Source: Paenibacillus massiliensis subsp. panacisoli DSM 21345 (GTDB taxonomy: Bacteria > Bacillota > Bacilli > Paenibacillales > Paenibacillaceae). Taken from it: a stretch of 64,000 nt of DNA. Below the pieces are notes generated by a model. The model saw nothing but the letters and a program-made list of their open reading frames with translations, did not search any database and was not told the DNA's origin. Position numbers and translations under genes: made by a program. This document shows positions 18,283 to 26,122 of the stretch, in pieces. Numbering within the stretch: the stretch's first letter is position 1; each line of letters starts with the position of its first letter. The stretch is taken from NCBI RefSeq assembly GCF_000426545.1, contig NZ_KE384535.1, forward strand, positions 265,257-329,256, read 5' to 3'.

Positions 18283-19553
18283 TGATGAACACATTTGAGG
18301 TACTGGAGTCCAATGTAAGATCGTATTGCAGAAGCTTTCCGGTTGTATTTAACAAAGCCAAGAACGATATGCTTTACACCGATTCAGGGGAAGGGTATAT
18401 TGATTTTTTTGCTGGAGCAGGGGCCTTGAACTATGGTCATAATAATGATTTCATGAAGCAGCGCATTCTGGATTATGTAACGGCAGATCGAATCATGCAC
18501 GGCCTGGATATGTATACGACAGCGAAGCAGGAGTTCATAGAATCCTTTTCGGAGCGTATTCTAGTGCCTAAGCAACTGAATTATAAGCTGCAATTCTGCG
18601 GACCAACAGGCACGAATGCTGTCGAGGCTGCACTGAAGCTAGCTCGTAAGGTGACGAAGAGAAATGGAATATTCGCCTTCATGGGTGCGTTCCACGGCAT
18701 GTCCTTGGGAAGTCTCTCCGTAACCAGCAGTCGATCGATACGCGAGAGCGCAGGTATTACGCTGGATAATGTAACGTTTATTCCGTACTACAATACCTTT
18801 AGCGGGCTGGATACCATTTCTTATATGGAGCACTTGCTCACCGACTCCCATTCGGGGGTAGAAAAGCCAGCTGCGATCATTCTGGAGACGATCCAGGCCG
18901 AGGGTGGAATTAACATGGCAGATGCCGATTGGTTAGCGGATTTACGTCATTTGTGCACAGCGCATGATATTTTGCTCATTATCGATGATATTCAGGTTGG
19001 GTGCGGACGGACAGGCTCCTTTTTCTCATTTGAACGGGCAGGGATTGTACCGGATATCGTGGTCTTGTCCAAGTCGATCAGCGGTTATGGACTACCTATG
19101 TCATTGCTGCTGCTTAAGCCGGAGCTGGATGTGTGGAGCCCGGGTGAGCATAATGGCACCTTCCGTGGCAATCAGCTGGCCTTTGTGGCGGCTAAAGCGG
19201 CACTGGAATTCAGAGATGCCATCGGGCTAGAAGCGCAGGTGAAGGAGAAGGAGGTGTTCGTTCAGCAATTTTTGCGGGACAGCATCCAGTCGATAGATCC
19301 CTTCATCAGAATCCGTGGCATGGGCTTGATCTGGGGGATAGATGTATCCCATCTGGGCGAGGCCTTCGCCAAGGAGGTTACGGAGCTCTGCTTCCGTAGA
19401 GGTCTTATTATTGAGCGGGCAGGACGCAATGATACCGTGATTAAGATTATGCCTGCGCTGACGGTAAGCATGGAGAACCTTCGCAAGGGCTGCGATATTC
19501 TCGAGGAAAGTATGGAGCAGGTATACAGCTCGCTGGTTACTTCGGTTATGTAG
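18282..19553 (+). CDS. ectB: L-2,4-diaminobutyrate:2-oxoglutarate aminotransferase (EctB type)
   Basis: This PLP-dependent class III aminotransferase (423 residues) makes 2,4-diaminobutyrate from aspartate semialdehyde with glutamate as amino donor. Visible family features are the CGPTGTNAVEAALKLAR segment (about 105), the cofactor Asp in IDDIQVGCGRTG (about 235) and the Schiff-base Lys in LSKSISGYGLP (about 263). EctB and PvdH-like enzymes look like this. No ectA or ectC is present, so ectoine synthesis is unlikely. Next to a lipopeptide synthetase the obvious role is supply of Dab building blocks, as in polymyxin-, octapeptin- and tridecaptin-type clusters. Dab would be used by modules that lie upstream of the window. 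The start is coupled to the small ORF before it. Confidence 0.9.
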   Translation: MMNTFEVLESNVRSYCRSFPVVFNKAKNDMLYTDSGEGYIDFFAGAGALNYGHNNDFMKQRILDYVTADRIMHGLDMYTTAKQEFIESFSERILVPKQLNYKLQFCGPTGTNAVEAALKLARKVTKRNGIFAFMGAFHGMSLGSLSVTSSRSIRESAGITLDNVTFIPYYNTFSGLDTISYMEHLLTDSHSGVEKPAAIILETIQAEGGINMADADWLADLRHLCTAHDILLIIDDIQVGCGRTGSFFSFERAGIVPDIVVLSKSISGYGLPMSLLLLKPELDVWSPGEHNGTFRGNQLAFVAAKAALEFRDAIGLEAQVKEKEVFVQQFLRDSIQSIDPFIRIRGMGLIWGIDVSHLGEAFAKEVTELCFRRGLIIERAGRNDTVIKIMPALTVSMENLRKGCDILEESMEQVYSSLVTSVM

Positions 19554-19591
19554 CATGTATTGGGCAGGTCATGGTTAAATAAGTAAATGAG

Positions 19592-19676
19592 AAAGCCGTT
19601 CCAAGTTGATTTGCTTTTAATAGCTGGAGAGTCTCAGGCCATTAAAAGCAAGTTCTGCGCTGGAACGGCTTTGTTT
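19592..19676 (+). terminator. Large two-tier terminator hairpin
   Basis: AAAGCCGTTCCA (19592-19603) pairs with TGGAACGGCTTT (19661-19672), and inside it TTGCTTTTAAT pairs with ATTAAAAGCAA; GTTTT follows. It sits between the aminotransferase and the convergent adhA gene and marks the end of the biosynthetic locus. It could act in both directions. Confidence 0.85.
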
Positions 19677-19684
19677 TACGATGA

Positions 19685-20725
19685 CTACAGTGTAGCTACA
19701 TCAATGACGAATCGATAGCGAACGTCACTGCGTAATACACGCTCATAGGCCTCGTCCACTTGATCGGCAGAAATCACTTCGATCTGAGGCTTAATGTTAT
19801 GCTCGGCGGAGAAATCCAGCATTTCCTGCGTCTCGCGGATACCACCTACAAGGGAACCGGCGATGCTGCGTCTGCCCATGATTAAGGAGAATACATGGTA
19901 CTGATCCGGTTGACTTGGTGCCCCTACGTTCACCAGGGCTCCGTCAATGCGGAGCAGGGATAAATAGGCATCCACATCCAGATTGGCAGATACGGTATTC
20001 AGAATTAGATCAAAACGCCCAGCCAGCGTAGTAAAGGTCTCGGAATCACTGGTTGCATAATAATGGTCTGCACCAAAGCTCAAGGCTTCGGCCTTCTTGT
20101 CCATAGAGCGGCTCAGAACGGTAACCTCAGCTCCCAGCGCATGAGCATATTGAATGGCCATATGACCCAGTCCGCCCATCCCCAGAATGGCTACTTTCTT
20201 CCCGGGCCCTGCGTTCCAGTGTCTTAAAGGAGAGTAGGTAGTAATCCCGGCACACAGCAGTGGACTGGCTACATCCAAGTCCAGAGCGTCAGGAATACGC
20301 ACAACGAAGCGCTCCGTTACAACGATCTTCTGGCTGTAGCCACCATGGGTTGGTTGACCATCATAGTCCAAGGAATTGTAAGTAGAGACTACACCTTTTG
20401 TGCAGAATTGCTCCAGATCCTGTTGACAGTATTCACACTCTCCACAGGAATCGACATAACAACCGACCCCAACACGGTCGCCGACGGCAAATTTGGTGAC
20501 AGCCGAGCCGACGGCCTGAACAACCCCAGCGATCTCATGACCAGGTACTAATGGGAAAATGGCTGCGCCCCAGTCACCGTGAGCAGTATGGATGTCAGAG
20601 TGGCAAATACCGCTATATTTAATGTCGATCAGGACGTCATCTGGACGTAGGTCACGACGCTGGATTGTAGTTGTCTCAAAGTTCGCTTTGGCGTGAGACA
20701 CACTTAATACACGAGATTCACACAT
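19685..20725 (-). CDS. adhA: Zinc-dependent NADP alcohol/aldehyde dehydrogenase
   Basis: This is a medium-chain zinc alcohol dehydrogenase (346 residues) of the AdhA/YahK (cinnamyl-alcohol-dehydrogenase-like) group, which reduces aldehydes in the cytoplasm. Catalytic zinc ligands are in GICHSDIH (about 40) and PGHE (about 62). The four-Cys structural zinc site is CGECEYCQQDLEQFC (about 94-108), and the nucleotide-binding GMGGLG lies near 178, followed by LSRS, which suits NADP. AGAGGAG lies upstream of the ATG. It faces a MerR regulator across a promoter with a 19-bp spacer, the same arrangement as Bacillus subtilis adhA/adhR, which responds to formaldehyde and other carbonyl stress. Confidence 0.88.
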   Translation of the reverse strand: MCESRVLSVSHAKANFETTTIQRRDLRPDDVLIDIKYSGICHSDIHTAHGDWGAAIFPLVPGHEIAGVVQAVGSAVTKFAVGDRVGVGCYVDSCGECEYCQQDLEQFCTKGVVSTYNSLDYDGQPTHGGYSQKIVVTERFVVRIPDALDLDVASPLLCAGITTYSPLRHWNAGPGKKVAILGMGGLGHMAIQYAHALGAEVTVLSRSMDKKAEALSFGADHYYATSDSETFTTLAGRFDLILNTVSANLDVDAYLSLLRIDGALVNVGAPSQPDQYHVFSLIMGRRSIAGSLVGGIRETQEMLDFSAEHNIKPQIEVISADQVDEAYERVLRSDVRYRFVIDVATL

Positions 20726-20815
20726 GTTATTCGCTCCTCTAAATAGATGTTATAAGTAAGCATTCTAGCAAGGCAGACCCGAGCTATTGATCTGGGGTTG
20801 CCCTGCACAATTTGA

Positions 20816-20846
20816 AGTATAGACCTTCAAGTTAACTTTATAGCAA
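20816..20846 (-). promoter_or_regulatory. MerR-type promoter and operator of adhA
   Basis: On the minus strand TTGCTA and TATACT are separated by exactly 19 bases, the overlong spacer typical of promoters activated by MerR-family proteins. The spacer contains the perfect palindrome AAGTTAACTT (20829-20838). The divergent adhR product is the expected regulator. Confidence 0.75.
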
Positions 20847-20922
20847 GAGGAATTTTGAAAAATATTTGAAAATGATTTGAAAATGATATGTTTGGTAGTC
20901 TTGGTAGATGGATTGTGAACTA

Positions 20923-20953
20923 TTGACTTCAATTGAGCTTTACGTGTTAAATT
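20923..20953 (+). promoter_or_regulatory. Possible adhR promoter
   Basis: TTGACT is followed after 19 bases by TAAATT (or after 18 by TTAAAT), with the palindrome TCAATTGA inside the spacer. This may be a second AdhR-responsive promoter giving autoregulation. It is weaker than the adhA site. Confidence 0.4.
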
Positions 20954-20985
20954 CAAATATGAATGAAGAAGCACGAGGTGAACGA

Positions 20986-21372
20986 ATGAATATTGCCAAG
21001 GTAGCCAAGCAGTTCAATCTGACTTCAGCAACACTCCGGTATTATGAACAGCTTGGTCTGATTCCCCCTGTTATGCGGGATGAGAAGGGGGACCGTAAGT
21101 ATTCGGAAGAAGATCTCAAATGGATTGAATTCATCAAATGCATGCGAAGCGCGGGTCTGACCATCGAGGCGCTAATGGAGTACACCTCCTTATTCTCCAA
21201 GGGAGAAGAGAGTCTAGAGGAACGCAAAAGCATTCTGATCGAGGAAAGAGAGAAGCTGATTATCCGGCGCAGAGAGATCGACGAGACGATTCAGCGTCTG
21301 GATTATAAAATCAAAGATTATGACGGGAAATTACGGGTAAGTGAGGCAAATCTGAGGGTAGACCCAAATTAG
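20986..21372 (+). CDS. adhR: MerR-family carbonyl-stress regulator
   Basis: A 128-residue MerR-type transcription factor. The N-terminal winged helix-turn-helix is clear (FNLTSATLRYYEQLGLIPP), followed by a coiled-coil dimerisation helix rich in Glu, Arg and Lys. It has no large effector domain, which fits the short AdhR/NmlR group that senses electrophiles. The ATG at 20986 has GAGGTG six bases upstream, so the longer ORF reaching back to 20908 is not used. It is divergent to adhA and probably activates it. Confidence 0.82.
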   Translation: MNIAKVAKQFNLTSATLRYYEQLGLIPPVMRDEKGDRKYSEEDLKWIEFIKCMRSAGLTIEALMEYTSLFSKGEESLEERKSILIEEREKLIIRRREIDETIQRLDYKIKDYDGKLRVSEANLRVDPN

Positions 21373-21476
21373 CTGCGAGTAGTTGCCAGTGTGGAATCGT
21401 GATGAGGGACACTCTGGCGATCTCTGAATGGAAGCCAGGAAAGCATAGATGGAAACCAGGAAAGTGGTGATGTCAG

Positions 21477-21920
21477 ATGGATCAGATTACTCTTCATCAG
21501 TCCAAATCTTCAGATGTGGAGACCCTTGCGAATCTGAGGGCAATAGTGCTGTATGATGATTTAACTAGGCTAGGTAGATTTCATGAGGAGAAGGTTCGCG
21601 AGCGCTTCCGGGATTCGTTTACCCCTGAACATACGTGGATCATACAAGCAGAGTCTACCTTTATTGGGTGTATTGCCTTCAAGCCGTTAGGCGAAGGGTA
21701 TTTATTAGAGCATTTTTACATACTCCCCGAATATCAAGGTAAAGGCATTGGTGGCCAAATAATGAATCATTTTCTTACACAAGATCATGTCGCAGGCAGC
21801 CTGGTGACTTTAAATGTTCTTCAAGGAAGCTCTGCCAAACGCCTATATGAACGTTTCGGGTTTAAAGTGGATCGTGAGGATTCCATAGATATTTTTATGT
21901 CAAAGACAGTCGGTGTGTAA
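21477..21920 (+). CDS. GNAT-family N-acetyltransferase
   Basis: A 147-residue acetyltransferase. The acetyl-CoA binding signature is present in LPEYQGKGIGGQI (about 85-98), and the C-terminal RLYERFGFKV is the usual beta-bulge/helix ending of the fold. The acceptor is unknown. It lies 19 bases before the 5'-nucleotidase start, so the two are probably co-transcribed. Both are noticeably more AT-rich than the flanking genes. Confidence 0.75.
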   Translation: MDQITLHQSKSSDVETLANLRAIVLYDDLTRLGRFHEEKVRERFRDSFTPEHTWIIQAESTFIGCIAFKPLGEGYLLEHFYILPEYQGKGIGGQIMNHFLTQDHVAGSLVTLNVLQGSSAKRLYERFGFKVDREDSIDIFMSKTVGV

Positions 21921-21939
21921 AGAGAAAGGAATCAGACGA

Positions 21940-22872
21940 ATGCCATTCGATATTACTAATAAATTTGTGATTGCGGTAGCTTCAAGTGCCTTGTTCGACT
22001 TAACGGAGTCTGATCGTGTATTCCAGGAAGAAGGGGAAGCGGCTTATCGAGACTATCAGAGAGAACATGAAAATGAAATCTTAGCACATGGTGTTGCTTA
22101 CCCACTTATCAAGAGATTGTTAAGTATCAACACACCTGAAGATCAATTAGTGGAAGTGATCCTGCTGTCACGAAATGACCCGGATACGGGTCTCAGAGTA
22201 TTTAAGTCCATTGAACATTATGGCCTAACCATAAGTAGAGCTGTGTTTGTTGCGGGGAGTAATCCATTTAAATATATGGCAGCGTTTAATGCAGCCCTTT
22301 TTCTATCTGGCAATCCAGATGACGTCAAGGAGGCTGTCGAACACGGATATCCAGCAGGATGTATGTATCCTTCGGATTATATTGATGATGAGCAAGATAA
22401 TGAGATAAGAATCGCTTTTGATTTTGACGGAATTATAGCGGATGATTCAGCCGAGTCTATTTTCCAACAAGGAGCACTCGACCAGTTTCATTCACATGAG
22501 AAAGAGATGGCTAGCCTTCCTTTACCAGCCGGGCCACTATCCAGATTCTTCACAGAAATCTCTAAATTACAACAAAAAGAAATATTGAAAAATCAAAATG
22601 ACCCTGATTATAAGCCTAGAATAAGAATAGCCATTGCTACAGCCAGAAATGCACCTGCACATGAGAGAATGATCAACACACTTAGAAAGCTAGATATCAG
22701 AATTGATGAAGCCTTCTTTCTTGGAGGAGTAGAGAAGATCAGAGTGCTGAATGTCTTCAAGCCACACATATTCTTTGATGATCAAGTAGGTCATATTGAG
22801 GGTGTAGCCAGAACATTTCCTTCCGTTCATGTTCCATTTGGAGCAATAAATAATAAGCTTGATAAGCAATGA
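21940..22872 (+). CDS. Cytosolic 5'-nucleotidase, PF06189 type
   Basis: A 310-residue protein of the cN-I-like 5'-nucleotidase family, which dephosphorylates nucleoside monophosphates. The HAD-like phosphatase motif FDFDGIIADD lies near residue 165, and the late FFDDQ motif near 280 provides further acidic ligands. The ATG at 21940 is preceded by AGAAAGGA at good distance, whereas the longer frame overlaps the acetyltransferase. The family is widespread but uncommon in Bacillales, and base composition here is clearly more AT-rich than in the neighbours, which hints at transfer together with the acetyltransferase gene. Confidence 0.78.
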   Translation: MPFDITNKFVIAVASSALFDLTESDRVFQEEGEAAYRDYQREHENEILAHGVAYPLIKRLLSINTPEDQLVEVILLSRNDPDTGLRVFKSIEHYGLTISRAVFVAGSNPFKYMAAFNAALFLSGNPDDVKEAVEHGYPAGCMYPSDYIDDEQDNEIRIAFDFDGIIADDSAESIFQQGALDQFHSHEKEMASLPLPAGPLSRFFTEISKLQQKEILKNQNDPDYKPRIRIAIATARNAPAHERMINTLRKLDIRIDEAFFLGGVEKIRVLNVFKPHIFFDDQVGHIEGVARTFPSVHVPFGAINNKLDKQ

Positions 22873-22920
22873 GAAATACAACTGTTGAAGGAGTGGGATG
22901 CCCTGATCATCTAGAACTCA

Positions 22921-23775
22921 CTAATCGAACCTGGAAGGAGGCACGTTGTAGTATTTTTTGAAGGCTTTTGAAAAGGTAAAAGGATCAGGATAGCCAAGAA
23001 AGGCGGCAATCTCCTGAATACTATATTTCTTCTCATATAGATAGTCGCGGGCGCGATTCATCTTAATCTGATAAATGTACTGCCCCGGCGTGATCCCGAG
23101 CGCCTTTTTGAAATACGAGATGAAATACTTCTCAGAAATACCGACAAGCGCTGCCAGCTCACTCATTTTGAAGCTCTGGTGCAGGTTCTCATCTATAAAG
23201 GCCAGAACTGGCTGCAGCACATCCAGACTTCGCTCCGATGTTCTTATTTTCGTGTCACTATCGAGAAATTTTCCGTGGTATTGGCCCAATGCATGCAGCT
23301 CGACAATTTTGGCAATCACGGCTGTGAGGCAGGCCTTGACGTATAAGCGGTTCCCTGATCTGCTTCCCTGCTGCTTCAGTCGCTGATAAGCCTGGACAAG
23401 CAGGAAGGTCTCATCATGAATCAAGGAGGCAGAAATGATCCCAGGGAGCTGAAGCTCACTCAAGATCCGCTCGTTATGGCCGATACGAAAATCGAAATGC
23501 ACATACATAAAGCGACATGCTCCCTCACAGGCTGCGGCAGTGTAAGGCACCCCAGGATAGAAAAATACCACATCGCCAGGCATGACCGTATGTTCCTTAC
23601 CATGTACTGTGATTTTTGCCTTTCCTTCCTGCAGGAACCACAGATCGTAATCATGATGCATCTTGTGCTCGATCCAGCTCTCGCCATGCTCCGATTCCCA
23701 AAAGGAGCTCATACGAATAGTGATCAGCTCGGAGAGCTCATTAAGCATTCCCATGCCCGCGATCTTATCATTCAT
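22921..23775 (-). CDS. AraC-family regulator with cupin sensor
   Basis: A two-domain transcription factor of about 285 residues. The N-terminal cupin-like domain (HHDYDLWFLQEGKA, then PGDVVFFYPG) usually binds a sugar. The C-terminal AraC domain has two helix-turn-helices, the second ending in IQEIAAFLGYPDPFTFSKAFKKYY. The start is taken at the ATG at 23775 because AAGGGGAAG lies just before it; an ATG at 23802 lacks a ribosome site. It is divergent to the GH4 gene and is its likely regulator. Confidence 0.85.
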   Translation of the reverse strand: MNDKIAGMGMLNELSELITIRMSSFWESEHGESWIEHKMHHDYDLWFLQEGKAKITVHGKEHTVMPGDVVFFYPGVPYTAAACEGACRFMYVHFDFRIGHNERILSELQLPGIISASLIHDETFLLVQAYQRLKQQGSRSGNRLYVKACLTAVIAKIVELHALGQYHGKFLDSDTKIRTSERSLDVLQPVLAFIDENLHQSFKMSELAALVGISEKYFISYFKKALGITPGQYIYQIKMNRARDYLYEKKYSIQEIAAFLGYPDPFTFSKAFKKYYNVPPSRFD

Positions 23776-23948
23776 GAATACTTCCCCTTCACCCTCTGAC
23801 ATGCTATATATATGGCTATTATAACACTTAAGCTAAGAACGCTTCCATGGCCTTACTATTTGACATGTACTTCGTACCGACGCATATTCTGTTTTCTGCC
23901 AACCTAACTATAATGAACGTAGAACCTATTATTTCAGGGAGGCTAATC

Positions 23949-25337
23949 ATGATAAATGCAAATATAGAGCGGCCCAAGGTAGTGGTCATTGGTGCAGGGA
24001 GTCTGTTCTTCGGTCGTCAATCCATCTGGCAGATGGTGCACTCATCTTATCTGAATAAAGGAACACTCGCCTTGGTGGATTCCGACCCGGAGAAGCTGTC
24101 CAAGATGGTGCGCCTGGCGGAGATGGTGGCTCGTGATAATCAGGTGGAGCTTCGGATCGAAGGAGCTACAGACTGGCGGGAGGTCTTGCCTGGGGCTGAT
24201 TTTGTCGTGCTAAGCTTCGCCAAGGATTCGGTCAAATATCGTGGTATAGATTGCGAGGTCTCGCTAAAGTATGGCATTCGTATGTGCTCCGGGGATACGA
24301 TCGGTCCAGGTGGTATTTTTCGGGCGATGCGTGAGCTGCCTGTCATTATGCAGTGTGCCAAAGACATCGAGGAGCTATGCCCTGAGGCCTGGGTTATTAA
24401 TTACATCAATCCTTCCACGGTCCATGGCATTGCGCTGAGTCGTTATGCACCAGCCTTGAAAACATTTGCCTTGTGCGACAGCCATCACATGCCGCATAAG
24501 AAGATCCATTACGCACTACGCGCAGGTATTATTCAGGAAGCAAAGGAATACACGAGTGAAGTGGATGAGCGTTTTGATTTCCACGTCGCCGGAGTGAATC
24601 ATTTTACTTGGCTGCTTCAGGCAAAGTATGACGGAAGGGATGTCATGCCACGGATTGCCGAGGCTTTGCGAGAATCCGCTGGTACCGAGAATGATGGTGG
24701 AGATACGGGCGCCAAGGCTCTTCATAACGATGCCATTACGTACGAGCTATATGATATATTCGGTTATATCCCGACCTGCACAGCTCATACGAAGGAATAC
24801 GTTCGCTATTGGCAGGGACTGGGCAAGACGAAGGATGTCATTCCACCGTTGTCAATCTGGGAGACGGAGGACCGCTACAAGCGTCATGAGGAGATGTGGC
24901 AGCAAGTGGATGACTTCATAGATGGAACTATTCCCATAGGAGAATATATGAGCACCTTGGGGCCAGATCATGCCACAGATATCATTGAGAGCATGGTGGG
25001 CAATCTGGGCAAGAAATTCTTTATTAATACCCTGAATCAGGGAGCTGTGAGCAACATGAATGACGATGCGTTTCTGGAGCTGCTATGCGAGGTTAGTATG
25101 GAGGGAGTCCGACCGATTCCTGTCGGGGAGATGCCTCGGGGGATAAGAGGGATGCAGGAGCTGGTGCTGGATACGCATGAGTTAACCGCAGCAGCCGTGG
25201 TCGAACAGAGCTATACCCAATTGAGAAAGGCTATGTTAACAGATCCATTAGTGAATTCCATTCATGATGCGGATATGATCATTGCAGAACTGCTTGAGCG
25301 TGAGAAGGATATCATCCCGTCCATCTGGTATAAGTAA
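23949..25337 (+). CDS. GH4 family NAD-dependent glycosidase
   Basis: A 462-residue glycoside hydrolase of family 4, which cleaves alpha-glycosides by an unusual redox mechanism needing NAD and a divalent metal. The N-terminal Rossmann motif VVIGAGSLFFG, the INYINPS segment (about 150), the CDSHH segment (about 180) and GVNHFTW (about 220) fit the family. Substrate cannot be read: MelA-type alpha-galactosidase and LplD-type alpha-galacturonidase are both possible, and a phospho-sugar seems less likely. AGGGAGG lies before the ATG at 23949, so a longer frame from 23847 is rejected. The divergent AraC cupin regulator suggests induction by a free sugar. Confidence 0.85.
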   Translation: MINANIERPKVVVIGAGSLFFGRQSIWQMVHSSYLNKGTLALVDSDPEKLSKMVRLAEMVARDNQVELRIEGATDWREVLPGADFVVLSFAKDSVKYRGIDCEVSLKYGIRMCSGDTIGPGGIFRAMRELPVIMQCAKDIEELCPEAWVINYINPSTVHGIALSRYAPALKTFALCDSHHMPHKKIHYALRAGIIQEAKEYTSEVDERFDFHVAGVNHFTWLLQAKYDGRDVMPRIAEALRESAGTENDGGDTGAKALHNDAITYELYDIFGYIPTCTAHTKEYVRYWQGLGKTKDVIPPLSIWETEDRYKRHEEMWQQVDDFIDGTIPIGEYMSTLGPDHATDIIESMVGNLGKKFFINTLNQGAVSNMNDDAFLELLCEVSMEGVRPIPVGEMPRGIRGMQELVLDTHELTAAAVVEQSYTQLRKAMLTDPLVNSIHDADMIIAELLEREKDIIPSIWYK

Positions 25338-25477
25338 CAAGCTGCACAAGAAAACAAAATACAATAAGAAACAAAATGCATTAATAAACAAAATGTATTG
25401 AACAACATCCTGCACCAGGTAACAACGCAACACAAGAGTGAGGTCTGTTAAACCGTCCCCTGTCAGCTTGCTCGAAT

Positions 25478-25511
25478 AATGCTCGCCATGCTAATATGGC
25501 GGGCATTTTTG
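25478..25511 (+). terminator. Terminator after GH4 gene
   Basis: AATGCTCGCCAT pairs with ATGGCGGGCATT and is followed by TTTTT. It separates the glycosidase gene from the sigma factor operon. Confidence 0.85.
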
Positions 25512-25528
25512 TTCTGCTCAAAAAAAAG

Positions 25529-25556
25529 TGAATCATTTCCTGTGTTGACTTGTCTA
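25529..25556 (+). promoter_or_regulatory. Possible ECF-sigma autoregulated promoter
   Basis: TGAATC and TGTCTA are separated by 16 bases, close to the Bacillus ECF consensus (TGAAAC, 16 bases, CGTCTA). This would allow the sigma factor to drive its own operon. A TATAAT at 25555-25560 overlaps it, so a sigma-A promoter is also possible. Confidence 0.4.
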
Positions 25557-25588
25557 TAATATAGTCCAACAAGAAAGGAGTGCCGGGG

Positions 25589-26122
25589 GTGACCGAGCAT
25601 GAACTATTTAATACCTACAATAAAGAAGTCTACCGTACCTGCCTCTACATGCTTAAGAACAGTCAGGATGCAGAGGATGCATGCCATGATGTATTCGTAA
25701 CCGTATTTCGGCAGGATTGGTCGAGCGTGAAGCATCTGCGGGCCTGGATTATGCGAATTGCGATGAATCAGTGTCTGAATGTGATCAGGAGAAATAAGAC
25801 GAAGGCACGTAAGCAGGAGCAGTTGCAGGTTCTTCATGACCAGGAAGCGCTCTTCAAGAGATCGGTAGATAGCATTGCCATAGCCAGGGCATCCTTTGCT
25901 GAAATGGAGGAGATGATGCATAAGCTGCCGGATAAACAGATCAGCGTGTTGACCTTGCGATATATCGGTGATCTGTCCGTACCTGAGATTGCGCAGATCC
26001 TGAACATTCCGGAAGGAACCGTGCGTTCGAGAATACACAAAGCATTGAAGATGCTAAGGCGGAAGCTGGAGCATCAGAAAACATTTGATGTGAGGGGAGA
26101 GAACGGATTTGGACTCCATTGA
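25589..26122 (+). CDS. ECF-type RNA polymerase sigma factor
   Basis: A 177-residue sigma-70 family protein. Region 2 is visible near the N-terminus (KNSQDAEDACHDVFVTVF), and region 4 at the C-terminus has the helix-turn-helix LSVPEIAQILNIPEGTVRSRIHKA. There is no region 1 or 3, as in ECF factors. AAGAAAGGAG lies 8 bases before the GTG at 25589 but overlaps the GTG at 25580, so the former is preferred. The gene overlaps the downstream DUF4179 gene by 14 bases, which fits a sigma/anti-sigma pair. Confidence 0.88.
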   Translation: MTEHELFNTYNKEVYRTCLYMLKNSQDAEDACHDVFVTVFRQDWSSVKHLRAWIMRIAMNQCLNVIRRNKTKARKQEQLQVLHDQEALFKRSVDSIAIARASFAEMEEMMHKLPDKQISVLTLRYIGDLSVPEIAQILNIPEGTVRSRIHKALKMLRRKLEHQKTFDVRGENGFGLH

